DNA of 57,018 nucleotides from Zemynaea arenosa. Its GTDB lineage: Bacteria > Pseudomonadota > Gammaproteobacteria > Burkholderiales > Burkholderiaceae_D. The translations under genes were made by a program, and so were the position numbers. Below the pieces are notes generated by a model. That model had not been told where the DNA came from. It did not search any database and worked only from the letters and a program-made list of their open reading frames with translations. Of this stretch, positions 8,670-19,279 are shown piece after piece. Positions within the stretch are counted from its first letter, which is position 1. Every line of letters starts with the position of its first letter. The stretch is from NCBI RefSeq assembly GCF_004614185.1, contig NZ_SPVF01000274.1, forward strand, positions 1-57,018. Reading direction: 5' to 3'.

Positions 8670-9617
8670 TTACAGCCGGGTTTCGCGGGCGACGCGGAGG
8701 AATTCGTCAAGGATGGGGGTGCAGTCGAGCAGCTCGGTGCCGCCGGCGCGGTGGAACTCCGGGTGCCATTGCAGGCCCATCACGAAATCGGCGCGCTGGT
8801 AACGGATCGCTTCAATGATCCCGTCCGGCTCCGAAATCGCCTCCACCGTGACATCCCGCCCCAAGTCCTTCACTGCCTGGTGGTGAATCGAATTCACCAC
8901 CGCGCGCGCAGCAGTTGGAAACATGCGGCTCAGGGACGAGCCGGCCGGGAACCGCACCGCGTGCTTGTGCGCATCGTAATCCGCGTGCACGTGCGCAATC
9001 GCCTCCGGCACATTGGTCGCCACATCCTGGTACAGCGTCCCTCCGAACGCCACATTGAGCAGCTGGCAGCCGCGGCAAATTCCCAGCACCGGCTTGCCCG
9101 CGTTGATGAAGGCATGAAGTAGTTCTAGCTCGTACAAATCACGTGCCCGGTCGCCGCTCCACTCCGGCTTGGTCGGCGCCTCGGAATACGTCTGCGGCGA
9201 CACATCCGCCCCGCCCTGCAGCACCAGTCCGTCCAGATGCTTGGCATAGTGCTGCAAGGTGATATTGCTGGGATGAAGCAGGCCGCCGGTGTTCACCGTC
9301 GGCACCATGAACACCAGCACATCGCGCGACATCACCCAGTGCGCCAGCGACTCCTCCAGGTACTGCAGGTTCTTGGAGCGCAGCCCCGTCGCCCCCTGCT
9401 CGGGATGAAAGATGCGCGCCGAAATCCCGATGTTCAGGGTGCGCTGCATGAAGTCGCGGCCGATCTTGTCCCGCACCGCCCGCACCCGCGAGCGCAGCAC
9501 GCGCCAGCCCAGCGCCAGCGGCGTATCGCCTTCCTTCAGATAGCGCGAAGCCCCACGCGGGGCGCGCCGGTCCGGCACCCGCGCGGGTGGGTCGTCCTTG
9601 TGGTCATCCATCGCCAT
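8670..9617 (-). CDS. Gamma-glutamyl-gamma-aminobutyrate hydrolase (PuuD) family glutamine amidotransferase
   Basis: A 315-residue class I glutamine amidotransferase of the peptidase C26 group. The nucleophile elbow is GICRGCQ with Cys181, and WHPE carries His285 and Glu287 of the triad; LQGGADVSPQTYSE is a conserved PuuD-type block. PuuD cleaves gamma-Glu-GABA in putrescine breakdown, but no other puu gene is near. The family core starts around residue 57 (MQRTLNIGIS), leaving a basic N-terminal extension, so a later start is possible. The nearby GCS2-type ligase suggests gamma-glutamyl chemistry as a common theme; this is an inference. Confidence 0.85.
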   Translation of the reverse strand: MAMDDHKDDPPARVPDRRAPRGASRYLKEGDTPLALGWRVLRSRVRAVRDKIGRDFMQRTLNIGISARIFHPEQGATGLRSKNLQYLEESLAHWVMSRDVLVFMVPTVNTGGLLHPSNITLQHYAKHLDGLVLQGGADVSPQTYSEAPTKPEWSGDRARDLYELELLHAFINAGKPVLGICRGCQLLNVAFGGTLYQDVATNVPEAIAHVHADYDAHKHAVRFPAGSSLSRMFPTAARAVVNSIHHQAVKDLGRDVTVEAISEPDGIIEAIRYQRADFVMGLQWHPEFHRAGGTELLDCTPILDEFLRVARETRL

Positions 9618-9625
9618 ACTATAAA
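9598..9625 (+). promoter_or_regulatory. Putative sigma70 promoter of the Kelch-type gene
   Basis: TTGTGG (9598-9603), a 16-base spacer and TATAAA followed by T (9620-9626) form a plausible -35/-10 pair. It overlaps the start of the divergent amidotransferase gene and would give a leader of about 130 bases. Confidence 0.45.
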
Positions 9626-9635
9626 TCGACCGTCA

Positions 9636-9656
9636 GGCAATCCCGGCACGATTGCC
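9636..9656. repeat. Inverted repeat in the Kelch-gene leader
   Basis: GGCAAT (9636-9641) and ATTGCC (9651-9656) are perfect inverted copies spaced by 9 bases. They lie directly after the predicted transcription start and could be an operator or a leader hairpin. Confidence 0.4.
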
Positions 9657-9761
9657 AAGAAGAATCGTCCAACATTCCCTGAAGAATTAGGACAAAGGAT
9701 GACAACCCTGCGCCGGGAGTGTATTTATCATTCTCTGCTCCAATCTCTTTGCAGGATGACG

Positions 9762-11132
9762 ATGAACCGACGTGAATTGCTGCGCGCCCTGGCCGCGCTG
9801 GGCCTGCCCGGCTCCCTGGCCGCATGTGGCGGTGGCGGGCAGGACAGCGCCGCCCCTGGGGTCCCTGGCAGCGCCCCCGTGATCTCGGCCTTCACGGCCG
9901 ACAAGGCCGCGTATTTCGTGGGTGACGCACCAGTCGTGACCGCGACTTTCTCGGGCGGCACTGGCCGTATCGATCCGGGCAACATTGCCATCGCCAGCGG
10001 CACCCCGCTCACGCTCCCATCCTTGAGCAGCACCACCACCTTCCGCCTCACCGTAGGCAGTGCCACCCGCGATCTGGCCTTGCCGGTGGCCTACCGCAAC
10101 AGTTTCCGCACCATCCCAATGGGATTTGCCCGCGCGTCTCACGTGGCCGTGACGGGAACCGATGGACGCGTGCTGATTCTCGGCGGCGAGGGCCAGGGCG
10201 GCATGCCGCCGCTCGATGTGATGGCCTTCGCCCCTGCGACCGAAACGTTCGTCCGCGCAGGCGCCCTGACGACGGGACGCTTCTCGCACACCGCTACGGT
10301 CCTGGCCGACGGAACAGTCCTGGTGGTGGGCGGCAGCCGCACCGTGAGCGGGACCACGATCGCGGAGTTGTTCGACCCGCGCACCGGCCAAGCGCGCGCC
10401 ACGGCGGGACAGCCTGCCGTCCAGCGCTCGCGCCACACCGCCACGCGTCTGGCCGATGGCCGCGTGCTGATTGCCGGCGGCCTGACACCCGGGGGCAACG
10501 TGGGCAGCGACACTGTGGAGCTGTACGATCCGGCGACCCAGCAGTTCACGCGCCTCAACCTGCGCCTGCAGGCCACGCGCTACGCGCATGTGGCCGTGCC
10601 GCTGACGGCCAATCTGGTCTTGCTGTATGGCGGCGCCACGGTGGGAGGCGCCGCGGTGCGGCCGGAAGTGGTCGATGTGGTCGCCCAGTCTTCGGACCTG
10701 CTCAACCCGCCGTTCGACACCACCCCGCGCCTGGGCGCCAGCCTCGTCAAGCGCAGTACCGGCGACTACACCACGCTCGGCGGCGAGGACGCGCTGGACG
10801 GGCGTCCGCTGGCCGCCACGGCCAACATTGCCGTGGGCGGCATCAGCATCCAGCCGGGCGCTCCCCTTTCCACGGCGCGCACCATGCACGCCAGCGCCGC
10901 CTTGAGCGACGGCCGCGTACTGGTCACCGGCGGCAACGATACGCTCGCGTATCACCCGCTGGCCAGCACCGAACTGTATGGCCCGACCAGCACGACCACC
11001 GTGGCCGGTCCGAACCTCGCAGCGGCGCGCCTGCTGCACACGGCCACGGCTCTTCCGACGGGCAAGGTCCTGGTGGTGGGCGGGCTTGATCCAGACCGTG
11101 TGGCGCTGTCGACGGCGGAGATCTACAGCTAG
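9762..11132 (+). CDS. Kelch-repeat-like beta-propeller lipoprotein
   Basis: A 456-residue exported protein. The N-terminus MNRRELLRALAALG then LAAC-GGGG is a lipoprotein signal with a twin-arginine-like RR. Residues 40-105 form a short Ig-like segment. The rest is a repeat series of the form (H)TATxLxDGxVLxxGG, visible at SHTATVLADGTVLVVGG, RHTATRLADGRVLIAGG, MHASAALSDGRVLVTGG and LHTATALPTGKVLVVGG, typical of Kelch/galactose-oxidase-type propeller blades. I chose ATG 9762 because AGGA lies 5 bases before it; an ATG at 9756 and one at 9699 are in frame. It ends 4 bases into the convergent receiver gene. Substrate unknown. Confidence 0.8.
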   Translation: MNRRELLRALAALGLPGSLAACGGGGQDSAAPGVPGSAPVISAFTADKAAYFVGDAPVVTATFSGGTGRIDPGNIAIASGTPLTLPSLSSTTTFRLTVGSATRDLALPVAYRNSFRTIPMGFARASHVAVTGTDGRVLILGGEGQGGMPPLDVMAFAPATETFVRAGALTTGRFSHTATVLADGTVLVVGGSRTVSGTTIAELFDPRTGQARATAGQPAVQRSRHTATRLADGRVLIAGGLTPGGNVGSDTVELYDPATQQFTRLNLRLQATRYAHVAVPLTANLVLLYGGATVGGAAVRPEVVDVVAQSSDLLNPPFDTTPRLGASLVKRSTGDYTTLGGEDALDGRPLAATANIAVGGISIQPGAPLSTARTMHASAALSDGRVLVTGGNDTLAYHPLASTELYGPTSTTTVAGPNLAAARLLHTATALPTGKVLVVGGLDPDRVALSTAEIYS

Positions 11133-11956
11133 AGCGGCAGCGACAGCAACCGCTTGATGGTGGCCGAGAGGTGCCGGTCCGCGATCGGCTTGTCGAGCAA
11201 GCCGCGCACGCCCACCGCACGGGCCCGCGCCGGGTCGTAGTGGAAGTCGCTGCCAACCAGGAACACCACGGCGATGCGCGCCGCCCCAGCCAGCCCCTTG
11301 ATCGAGGCGCACAGGGCATACGGATCGACCTCCGGCGTGGAGGTATTCACCAGCACCACCGACACCGGCGTCTCGTCGCACAGGCGAATCGCGGCGGAGG
11401 CGGAATCAGTCCACTCCACCTCCACCTTGCGCGGCGCCAGCAGGCGCGCCACGTGGTCGCGGCAGGACGGGCCCCGGTCCACGATCAGCACCGCGCCACC
11501 GGGCGGCGTCTTGCGCATCTTGAGGTAGTCGCTGGGGTCGGTCAGGTCGAAGTCCGGCCGCCGGCGGCGCCGCCGCTCCGGCACATCTGGCAGCCCGCGC
11601 GCCGTGATCTTGGCGATTTCGTCGGCCCGCTGGTCCACCATCCGCTGCAGCAGCACAAACAGGCGGCCCGGATCGAGCGGCCGCTCGATGTGCTCGTACG
11701 GCAGGTCCACCGCCGCCGCGCCCACGATCAGCGCGGGCTGGCGCGCGCTCGGGTTGGCCGCCGCCAGCGCCGCCAGCGAGCGCACGTCGCTGCCGTTGGC
11801 GATGTACAGGTCGGGCTCCTGCAGCGAGTCCTCCAGCAGGCAGAAGTACGCCGGCCCGAGCGACGGCGCGAGCGTGAGCATCGCGCTGATCTGCGCGCCT
11901 TCGGTGCCCTCGAAACCAATGAGGCGGACGGCGAACGGATACTTTTTGGCTTGCAT
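11129..11956 (-). CDS. Tandem degenerate response-regulator receiver protein
   Basis: A 275-residue soluble protein without a recognisable output domain. Residues 153-272 are receiver-like: VLIVDRG gives the acidic position, LLDKP the conserved Lys256, but the phosphoacceptor position in VLVNTSTPEVDPY is Asn204, not Asp. Residues 6-110 look like a second, more eroded receiver, with ERPLDPGRLFVLLQRM resembling the end of a receiver. A highly basic linker (ERRRRRRPD, residues 127-135) joins them. It is therefore unlikely to be phosphorylated at the usual site and may act by protein contact. The start at MQAKKYPF was chosen as the first Met before the fold. Confidence 0.65.
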   Translation of the reverse strand: MQAKKYPFAVRLIGFEGTEGAQISAMLTLAPSLGPAYFCLLEDSLQEPDLYIANGSDVRSLAALAAANPSARQPALIVGAAAVDLPYEHIERPLDPGRLFVLLQRMVDQRADEIAKITARGLPDVPERRRRRRPDFDLTDPSDYLKMRKTPPGGAVLIVDRGPSCRDHVARLLAPRKVEVEWTDSASAAIRLCDETPVSVVLVNTSTPEVDPYALCASIKGLAGAARIAVVFLVGSDFHYDPARARAVGVRGLLDKPIADRHLSATIKRLLSLPL

Positions 11957-12105
11957 GGGCGTTGTTGGGTTGCTAAGAAAGTCGGCGCGTCGCTCTGTGC
12001 GGGCAGCGGCGACGTACCAATCTAACCACAAATCTCCGCAGCAGCAAGGGCCAGCGAGGCCGCGGCCGCCGCCGAAAGTCCTGCCGCTGGGCCGGAGAAA
12101 CTTTG

Positions 12106-12111
12106 TACAAT
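12106..12111 (+). promoter_or_regulatory. Possible -10 box for parE
   Basis: TACAAT lies 50 bases before the parE start in a 204-bp spacer and is preceded directly by TTTG. No clear -35 box is visible. Confidence 0.35.
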
Positions 12112-12160
12112 ACGGCGGTTTATCCCGCCCATCGGTACCACGGTCCTCACCACTGCAAGC

Positions 12161-14158
12161 ATGGCAACATCCAAAAAGACGTCCGACTACAACGAATCAT
12201 CCATCCGCGTCCTCAAAGGGCTGGAACCCGTCAAGCAGCGCCCGGGCATGTACACCCGGACCGAGAATCCGCTGCACATCATCCAGGAAGTGATCGACAA
12301 CGCCTCCGACGAGGCGCTCGGTGGCCACTGCCGGAATATTGACGTGATCCTCAACGCCGACGGTTCCGTCACCGTCGACGACGACGGCCGCGGCATCCCG
12401 GTCGGCCTGCACCCCGAGGAGGGCGTGCCGACGGTGGAAATCGTCTACACCCGCCTGCACGCGGGCGGCAAATTCGACAAGGGCGCCGGCGGCGCCTACG
12501 CCTTTTCGGGCGGCCTGCATGGCGTGGGCGTCTCGGTGACCAACGCGCTGTCGAAGCGTCTCGAAATCGCCGTGTGGCGCAAGGAGCCGGACGGCACCGG
12601 CTACCACACGCTGGCCTTCGAGAACGGCGACCTGGTCGAGCCGCTGAAATCCGTGCCCGCCCCGCGCGACGGCAAGAAGTCCGGCACCCGCGTCACCGCC
12701 TGGCCGGATGCGAAGTATTTCGATTCGCCCGAGATTTCGAAGACGGAGCTCCAGCGCCTGCTGCGCTCCAAGGCCGTGCTGCTGCCCGGCGTGACCATCA
12801 GCCTGACCAACGCCAAGACCGGCGACAAGCAGACCTGGAAGTACGACGACGGCCTGCGCGGCTACCTGATCGAAGCGCTGAACCAGTCCTCCACCAGCGA
12901 GCCGCTGATCCCCTTCTTCGAGGGCGAACAGTACGCCAGCGGCGAGAGCGACGGCTTTGCGGAAGGCGAAGGCGCGGCCTGGGTCGTGGCCTGGACCGAG
13001 GAAGGCTCGATCGTGCGCGAGTCCTACGTCAACCTGATTCCGACGCCGAACGGCGGCACCCACGAATCCGGCCTGCGCGAAGGTTTGTTCGGCGCCGTGA
13101 AGAGCTTCGTCGAACTGCACTCGCTGCTGCCGAAAGGCGTCAAGCTGCTGCCGGAGGACGTGTTCAACCGCGTGTCCTTCGTGCTGTCCGCCAAGGTGCT
13201 GGACCCGCAGTTCCAGGGCCAGATCAAGGAGCGCCTGAATTCGCGTGACGCGGTCAAGCTGGTCGCCACCTTCTCGCGCCCGATGCTGGAGCTGTGGCTC
13301 AATCAGCACGTCGAATACGGCAAGAAGCTGGCGGACCTGGTCATCAAGCAGGCGCAGTCGCGCATGCGCTCGGCCCAGAAGGTCGAGAAGAAGAAGTCTT
13401 CCGGCGTGGCCGTCCTGCCGGGCAAGCTGACCGACTGCGAGTCCACCGACATCACCCGCAATGAGCTGTTCCTCGTCGAGGGCGACTCCGCGGGCGGCTC
13501 GGCCAAGATGGGCCGCGACAAGGAATTCCAGGCCATCCTGCCCCTGCGCGGCAAGGTGCTCAACTCGTGGGAGACCGACCGGGACCGCCTGTTCGCCAAC
13601 AACGAGATCCACGATATCGCGGTGGCCATCGGCGTCGATCCGCATGCGTTCGGCGATTCGCCGGACCTGTCGGGCCTGCGTTACGGGAAAATCTGCATCC
13701 TGTCCGATGCGGACGTCGACGGCTCGCACATCCAGGTGCTGCTGCTGACGCTCTTCTTCAAGCACTTCCCGGCTCTCTTCGCGCATGGCCACATCTGCGT
13801 GGCGCGCCCGCCGCTGTACCGGGTGGATGCACCGGCGCGTGGCAAGAAGCCGATCCAGAAGCTGTATGCGCTGGACGATGGAGAGCTGATGGCCATCGAA
13901 GACAAATTGAAGAAGGACGGCTTGAAGGAAGGCGCCTGGACCATCTCCCGCTTCAAGGGCCTGGGCGAGATGAACGCCGAGCAGCTGTGGGAGACCACCA
14001 TGAACCCGGACACCCGCCGCCTGCTGCCGGTGACCTTGGGCGACTTCCTGCCCGCCGATGCCGCCGCGCGCTTCAACATGCTGATGGGGAAAGGCGAAGC
14101 CGCCGCCCGCCGCGCGTGGCTGGAAGAACACGGCAATGAAGCCGAAGCTGATATCTAA
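12161..14158 (+). CDS. parE: DNA topoisomerase IV subunit B
   Basis: A 665-residue type IIA topoisomerase ATPase subunit. The GHKL domain shows QEVIDNASDEAL, VDDDGRGIPVG and the GGLHGVGVSVTNALS lid; the TOPRIM domain shows EGDSAGGSA and the metal-binding SDADVDGSH. The length and the ETDRDRLFANNEIHDIA segment fit ParE and not GyrB (about 800 residues). With ParC it forms the A2B2 enzyme that decatenates daughter chromosomes. parC follows 11 bases downstream, so the two are an operon. Confidence 0.97.
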   Translation: MATSKKTSDYNESSIRVLKGLEPVKQRPGMYTRTENPLHIIQEVIDNASDEALGGHCRNIDVILNADGSVTVDDDGRGIPVGLHPEEGVPTVEIVYTRLHAGGKFDKGAGGAYAFSGGLHGVGVSVTNALSKRLEIAVWRKEPDGTGYHTLAFENGDLVEPLKSVPAPRDGKKSGTRVTAWPDAKYFDSPEISKTELQRLLRSKAVLLPGVTISLTNAKTGDKQTWKYDDGLRGYLIEALNQSSTSEPLIPFFEGEQYASGESDGFAEGEGAAWVVAWTEEGSIVRESYVNLIPTPNGGTHESGLREGLFGAVKSFVELHSLLPKGVKLLPEDVFNRVSFVLSAKVLDPQFQGQIKERLNSRDAVKLVATFSRPMLELWLNQHVEYGKKLADLVIKQAQSRMRSAQKVEKKKSSGVAVLPGKLTDCESTDITRNELFLVEGDSAGGSAKMGRDKEFQAILPLRGKVLNSWETDRDRLFANNEIHDIAVAIGVDPHAFGDSPDLSGLRYGKICILSDADVDGSHIQVLLLTLFFKHFPALFAHGHICVARPPLYRVDAPARGKKPIQKLYALDDGELMAIEDKLKKDGLKEGAWTISRFKGLGEMNAEQLWETTMNPDTRRLLPVTLGDFLPADAAARFNMLMGKGEAAARRAWLEEHGNEAEADI

Positions 14159-14169
14159 TTTGAGCGCTC

Positions 14170-16488
<2,319 letters not shown>

Positions 16489-16539
16489 CGCCGTCTGCCT
16501 CGCTGCAGCGTGCGCGCTAGCGCGCCGCGCGACGCAGTG

Positions 16540-17322
16540 TCAAAAATGGTAGGCCAGGCCCGCAGAAAATGCACGGGCCTGGCCACTCACCGTCGTCCCG
16601 TACCAGCCGCGGTCTCCGCGCATCCCCGTCCATGCCGCGCTGAGCGACCATGCATCGATGCTCCACGCGAGCGCCAGGCGCAGGTCAGTGCGCGCTGTTG
16701 TCCCGTACCAGTATTCGCCTGCCCGGGCGTTCAAGCGGCCGATGTGCGCCTGCAGTTCGAGGCCGTTGGCGAGAGCAAGGCCTCCGTTGACCTCCGCGTA
16801 TAAGGATCGCCCCTGCAAGCCGTAGTAGTGCGGGGAATAGTAGACGCGCGTGGAGATCTGCTTCCAGCTTACGCCTGCAAACACTTCGCTGAAGTCGTAC
16901 CCGGTGGCGCCGCGGTAGGCGTAGCGGGTTGCCCCCGCTTCCCAGCTGCCCTCATTGCCCAGCCGTGCCGCATACCCCGCGTAGGCCTGCCACAACGCGT
17001 GCGTGCGCGTGAACGGCAGCTTGGCCTGTGCTGCGGAGGCGCCGCCGTACCATCCCGACGCGCTGTCAAGATTGACGCTGCCCTGCAGCGCCGGACGCCC
17101 ATCGTTGAGCGTCATGCCGCGCGCCTGCAGATCGCTGAACGCTGCCACGCTGGCGGTCACCTGCGCTGATGCGGTCCCCGGCACCAGCGTGAAAAGCGCC
17201 AGCATGGGCAAAACGGCGCGGAACGCCTTCGCCTGTGGGGATGGGAGCGAGCGTGGACCTGCGGTGGGCGCTGCGCGATCGCGCAGCCCCAGTACCAGAC
17301 CGCCGGTGGTGGCACGCTTCAC
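16540..17322 (-). CDS. TorF-like outer-membrane beta-barrel protein
   Basis: A 260-residue exported barrel protein. After a long basic N-region the hydrophobic core AVLPMLALFTLVPGTASA leads to a cleavage site before QVTAS. The first strands, VAAFSDLQARGMTLNDGRPALQGSVNLDSASGWYGGASAA, follow the TorF/Gcw_chp pattern (SDY..RG.S..DG.PA.QG..), and the chain ends in Tyr-His-Phe as outer-membrane proteins do. The start is GTG 17322, because it overlaps the protease stop as GTGA and has GGAGG 10 bases upstream; an upstream ATG would overlap the protease gene by 55 bases. It is the last gene of the ECF sigma operon. Transport substrate unknown. Confidence 0.75.
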   Translation of the reverse strand: MKRATTGGLVLGLRDRAAPTAGPRSLPSPQAKAFRAVLPMLALFTLVPGTASAQVTASVAAFSDLQARGMTLNDGRPALQGSVNLDSASGWYGGASAAQAKLPFTRTHALWQAYAGYAARLGNEGSWEAGATRYAYRGATGYDFSEVFAGVSWKQISTRVYYSPHYYGLQGRSLYAEVNGGLALANGLELQAHIGRLNARAGEYWYGTTARTDLRLALAWSIDAWSLSAAWTGMRGDRGWYGTTVSGQARAFSAGLAYHF

Positions 17323-18665
17323 CGCCGCGGTGCCTCCGCCACCGTGCTCGCCACGGCGAGCGGGCAGGTGCACACGCAGGCGCTGGCCAGCGGGGCAAGC
17401 GTGCCGCAGGGGTCGAGCGTGTCACCGGCGCGCACCGCCAGCGCGGCCCCCGGCTTGAGCTCGGACACCAGCGCCAGTAAGCCGCTCACATTGGCCGCCG
17501 CATACGACGCGCCACTGACCACGCCATAGCGCCCACCCGGCAGCGGCGCCGGAAGGTCCCGTCCTGGTGCCGATAGCGCCCGGCCCCGCCCCGCGGGTGC
17601 GGACAATGCGCGCATTGCCGCGGGCGTCGCCGCAACCATCGGTGCGCTTCCATCGGTCACCGCGATCACGCCGGGCCAGGAGGCGGGAAAGCCGCCGTCG
17701 GCGGCCTGGCCATCGTAGGCCCCAACAACGCGAATGCCGCGTCCCAGCGCGGCATCGAGCAAACGCTGGAGCAGACGGTCCGGCGGCCCCGTCAAACTCA
17801 GATTGATGATCTGCGGCTGTCGCAGGATCGCAAAGTTCAGCGCCTTCGCCAGACTGAAACTGTCACAGTGCGCGATACCACCACCACCGCCGCCACCTGC
17901 ACGCTCACTGCACGCGCGCAGCGCCAGCACCCGCGCGCCGGGCGCCACGCCCCGGATGCCGATGCCGTTATCCGCCAGCGCGGCAATGATGCCCGCCACC
18001 GCCGTGCCGTGACTCTCCGCCACGTAAGCCTGGCCCTCGACAAAATTCTCGCGCCCCGCCAGCTGTCCGGCGAGATCGGGATGCGCCTCATCCGCGCCGC
18101 TGTCGATCACCGCGACGGTCACCTTGCGTCCCGTGGCCACGCGGTGCAAATCGGCCAGGTGCCAGTGCATGGCCGTGGGCTGGGCGGCATACAAAGGGTC
18201 GCCGCCGAGGGTGCGATAGTCCGCCACCGGCTGCGCCCATTCCACCCGGCTATCCCGCGCCAGGGCTGCCGCCACCCGCTCCGCGTCCGCCCCCGGCGGG
18301 AGTGCAAACACATAGCAGTCGATACCCAGCACCGGCATCGGCCAGTCCGACACCAGCTCCAGCCCATGCCGCCGCGCCAGGTCGCGCGCCAGCTTGCGGC
18401 GCGCGATGCGGCCCGTGTCGTTCAGGTAGGAGCCACCGTAACCATCCGCCCGATAGTGGGCAGGGGGCAAATGCAGCATCGCCATGACCTCCCGCCGCGC
18501 CGCCGGCGCCTGCACTTCCGGCGCGGCACGCGGGCCCTGCGATGCCTCATCGGCTGCCGCAGCCGCCATGCGCCCGTCATCGGCCCGAGCAGAGTGCAAC
18601 ACCGGCCCGGCCACCAGCAGCAGCGCCGCCACGCACATCCTGCCGAACCATGCAGCGCATCTCAT
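17319..18665 (-). CDS. S8 family (subtilisin-like) serine protease
   Basis: A 448-residue exported subtilase. A signal peptide (residues 1-28) precedes a propeptide-like region (about 88-147, ending VEWAQPV). The triad is visible: Asp188 in VIDSGADEAHPDL, His219 in SHGTAVAGI and Ser387 in SGASYAA. The usual oxyanion Asn in the (A)AGN segment is replaced: the sequence is VVGAYDGQ with Asp318. An eight-Gly run (residues 257-263 region) sits in a surface loop. The start overlaps the anti-sigma stop by ATGA, and the TorF-like gene overlaps its end by GTGA. It may process envelope proteins or act in the sigma-factor signalling path; reduced catalytic power is possible given the oxyanion change. 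Confidence 0.85.
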   Translation of the reverse strand: MRCAAWFGRMCVAALLLVAGPVLHSARADDGRMAAAAADEASQGPRAAPEVQAPAARREVMAMLHLPPAHYRADGYGGSYLNDTGRIARRKLARDLARRHGLELVSDWPMPVLGIDCYVFALPPGADAERVAAALARDSRVEWAQPVADYRTLGGDPLYAAQPTAMHWHLADLHRVATGRKVTVAVIDSGADEAHPDLAGQLAGRENFVEGQAYVAESHGTAVAGIIAALADNGIGIRGVAPGARVLALRACSERAGGGGGGGIAHCDSFSLAKALNFAILRQPQIINLSLTGPPDRLLQRLLDAALGRGIRVVGAYDGQAADGGFPASWPGVIAVTDGSAPMVAATPAAMRALSAPAGRGRALSAPGRDLPAPLPGGRYGVVSGASYAAANVSGLLALVSELKPGAALAVRAGDTLDPCGTLAPLASACVCTCPLAVASTVAEAPRR

Positions 18666-19279
18666 GGCGCCTTCTCCAGCGACTCCGCCATCCGCACCGC
18701 CGCGTTGTGCCGCAGCGCCTCCCCCGCCGCCTGCGTGCGCCCTGGTGCCACGCGCAGCAGCCAGGCCCCGGCCTCGGTCGGCCCGCCCACCACCTGCGCC
18801 TCCTGCCCGCGCAGGATCATCCGCAACTGCGGTTCACTCACGCCCGGCTGGAACATCACCAGCAGATTGGCCTGCGGCGCCGCCCGCTGGGCCGCGCCCA
18901 GCACCCGGTAGTCCTGCGCAGGCTGCTGTCCGACCAGCACCACGCCCAAGCCAGCAATGACGAGCATCTGCGCCGCCAGCGCCCATGTCATCCACTTCGG
19001 CGCCATCCACCGGCCCGCGCCTGCTGCCCGCTCAGCGCGCGGTCCCAACTGCGACTCCAGCCGGGCCAGCGCCGTCTCCATATCTGGCGCAGCACCGGCC
19101 GCCGGCTGGACTGCACCCAGCTTGTGCATCCACGCCAAGTCCGCCTCGCACTGCGCACACTCCGCGCTGTGGCGCTCCACCAGCGCGAGCTCCGCGCCGG
19201 ACAGCGTCCCCGCAAACCCCAGCAGCTTCTGCACCCGCTGGTGCACCGACGCGTCCAGGTCGACGATTTCGGCTTTCAT
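18662..19279 (-). CDS. Zinc-finger anti-sigma factor with periplasmic propeptide-like domain
   Basis: A 205-residue single-pass membrane protein. The cytosolic zf-HC2-type domain has H37-x3-C41-x2-C44 (HSAECAQC), the anti-sigma zinc motif. A membrane helix spans about residues 97-118. The periplasmic part (about 139-201) has the pattern MFQPGVSEPQLRMILR, then VVGGPTEAGAWLLRV, which resembles the fervidolysin-type/I9-like propeptide of subtilases. The gene overlaps the sigma gene upstream (ATGA) and the subtilase gene downstream (ATGA). It should sequester the ECF sigma factor until an envelope signal, perhaps involving the protease, releases it. Confidence 0.82.
   Translation of the reverse strand: MKAEIVDLDASVHQRVQKLLGFAGTLSGAELALVERHSAECAQCEADLAWMHKLGAVQPAAGAAPDMETALARLESQLGPRAERAAGAGRWMAPKWMTWALAAQMLVIAGLGVVLVGQQPAQDYRVLGAAQRAAPQANLLVMFQPGVSEPQLRMILRGQEAQVVGGPTEAGAWLLRVAPGRTQAAGEALRHNAAVRMAESLEKAP

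Noticed and set aside
12197..14131. A 644-codon minus-strand open frame opposite parE
   Set aside because: Complete shadow of a strongly conserved gene, with no recognisable motif.
16489..16539. GC-rich inverted sequences between parC and the TorF-like gene as a terminator
   Set aside because: GCGCGCTAGCGCGC is a palindrome without a loop and the longer pairing has several mismatches; there is no T run.
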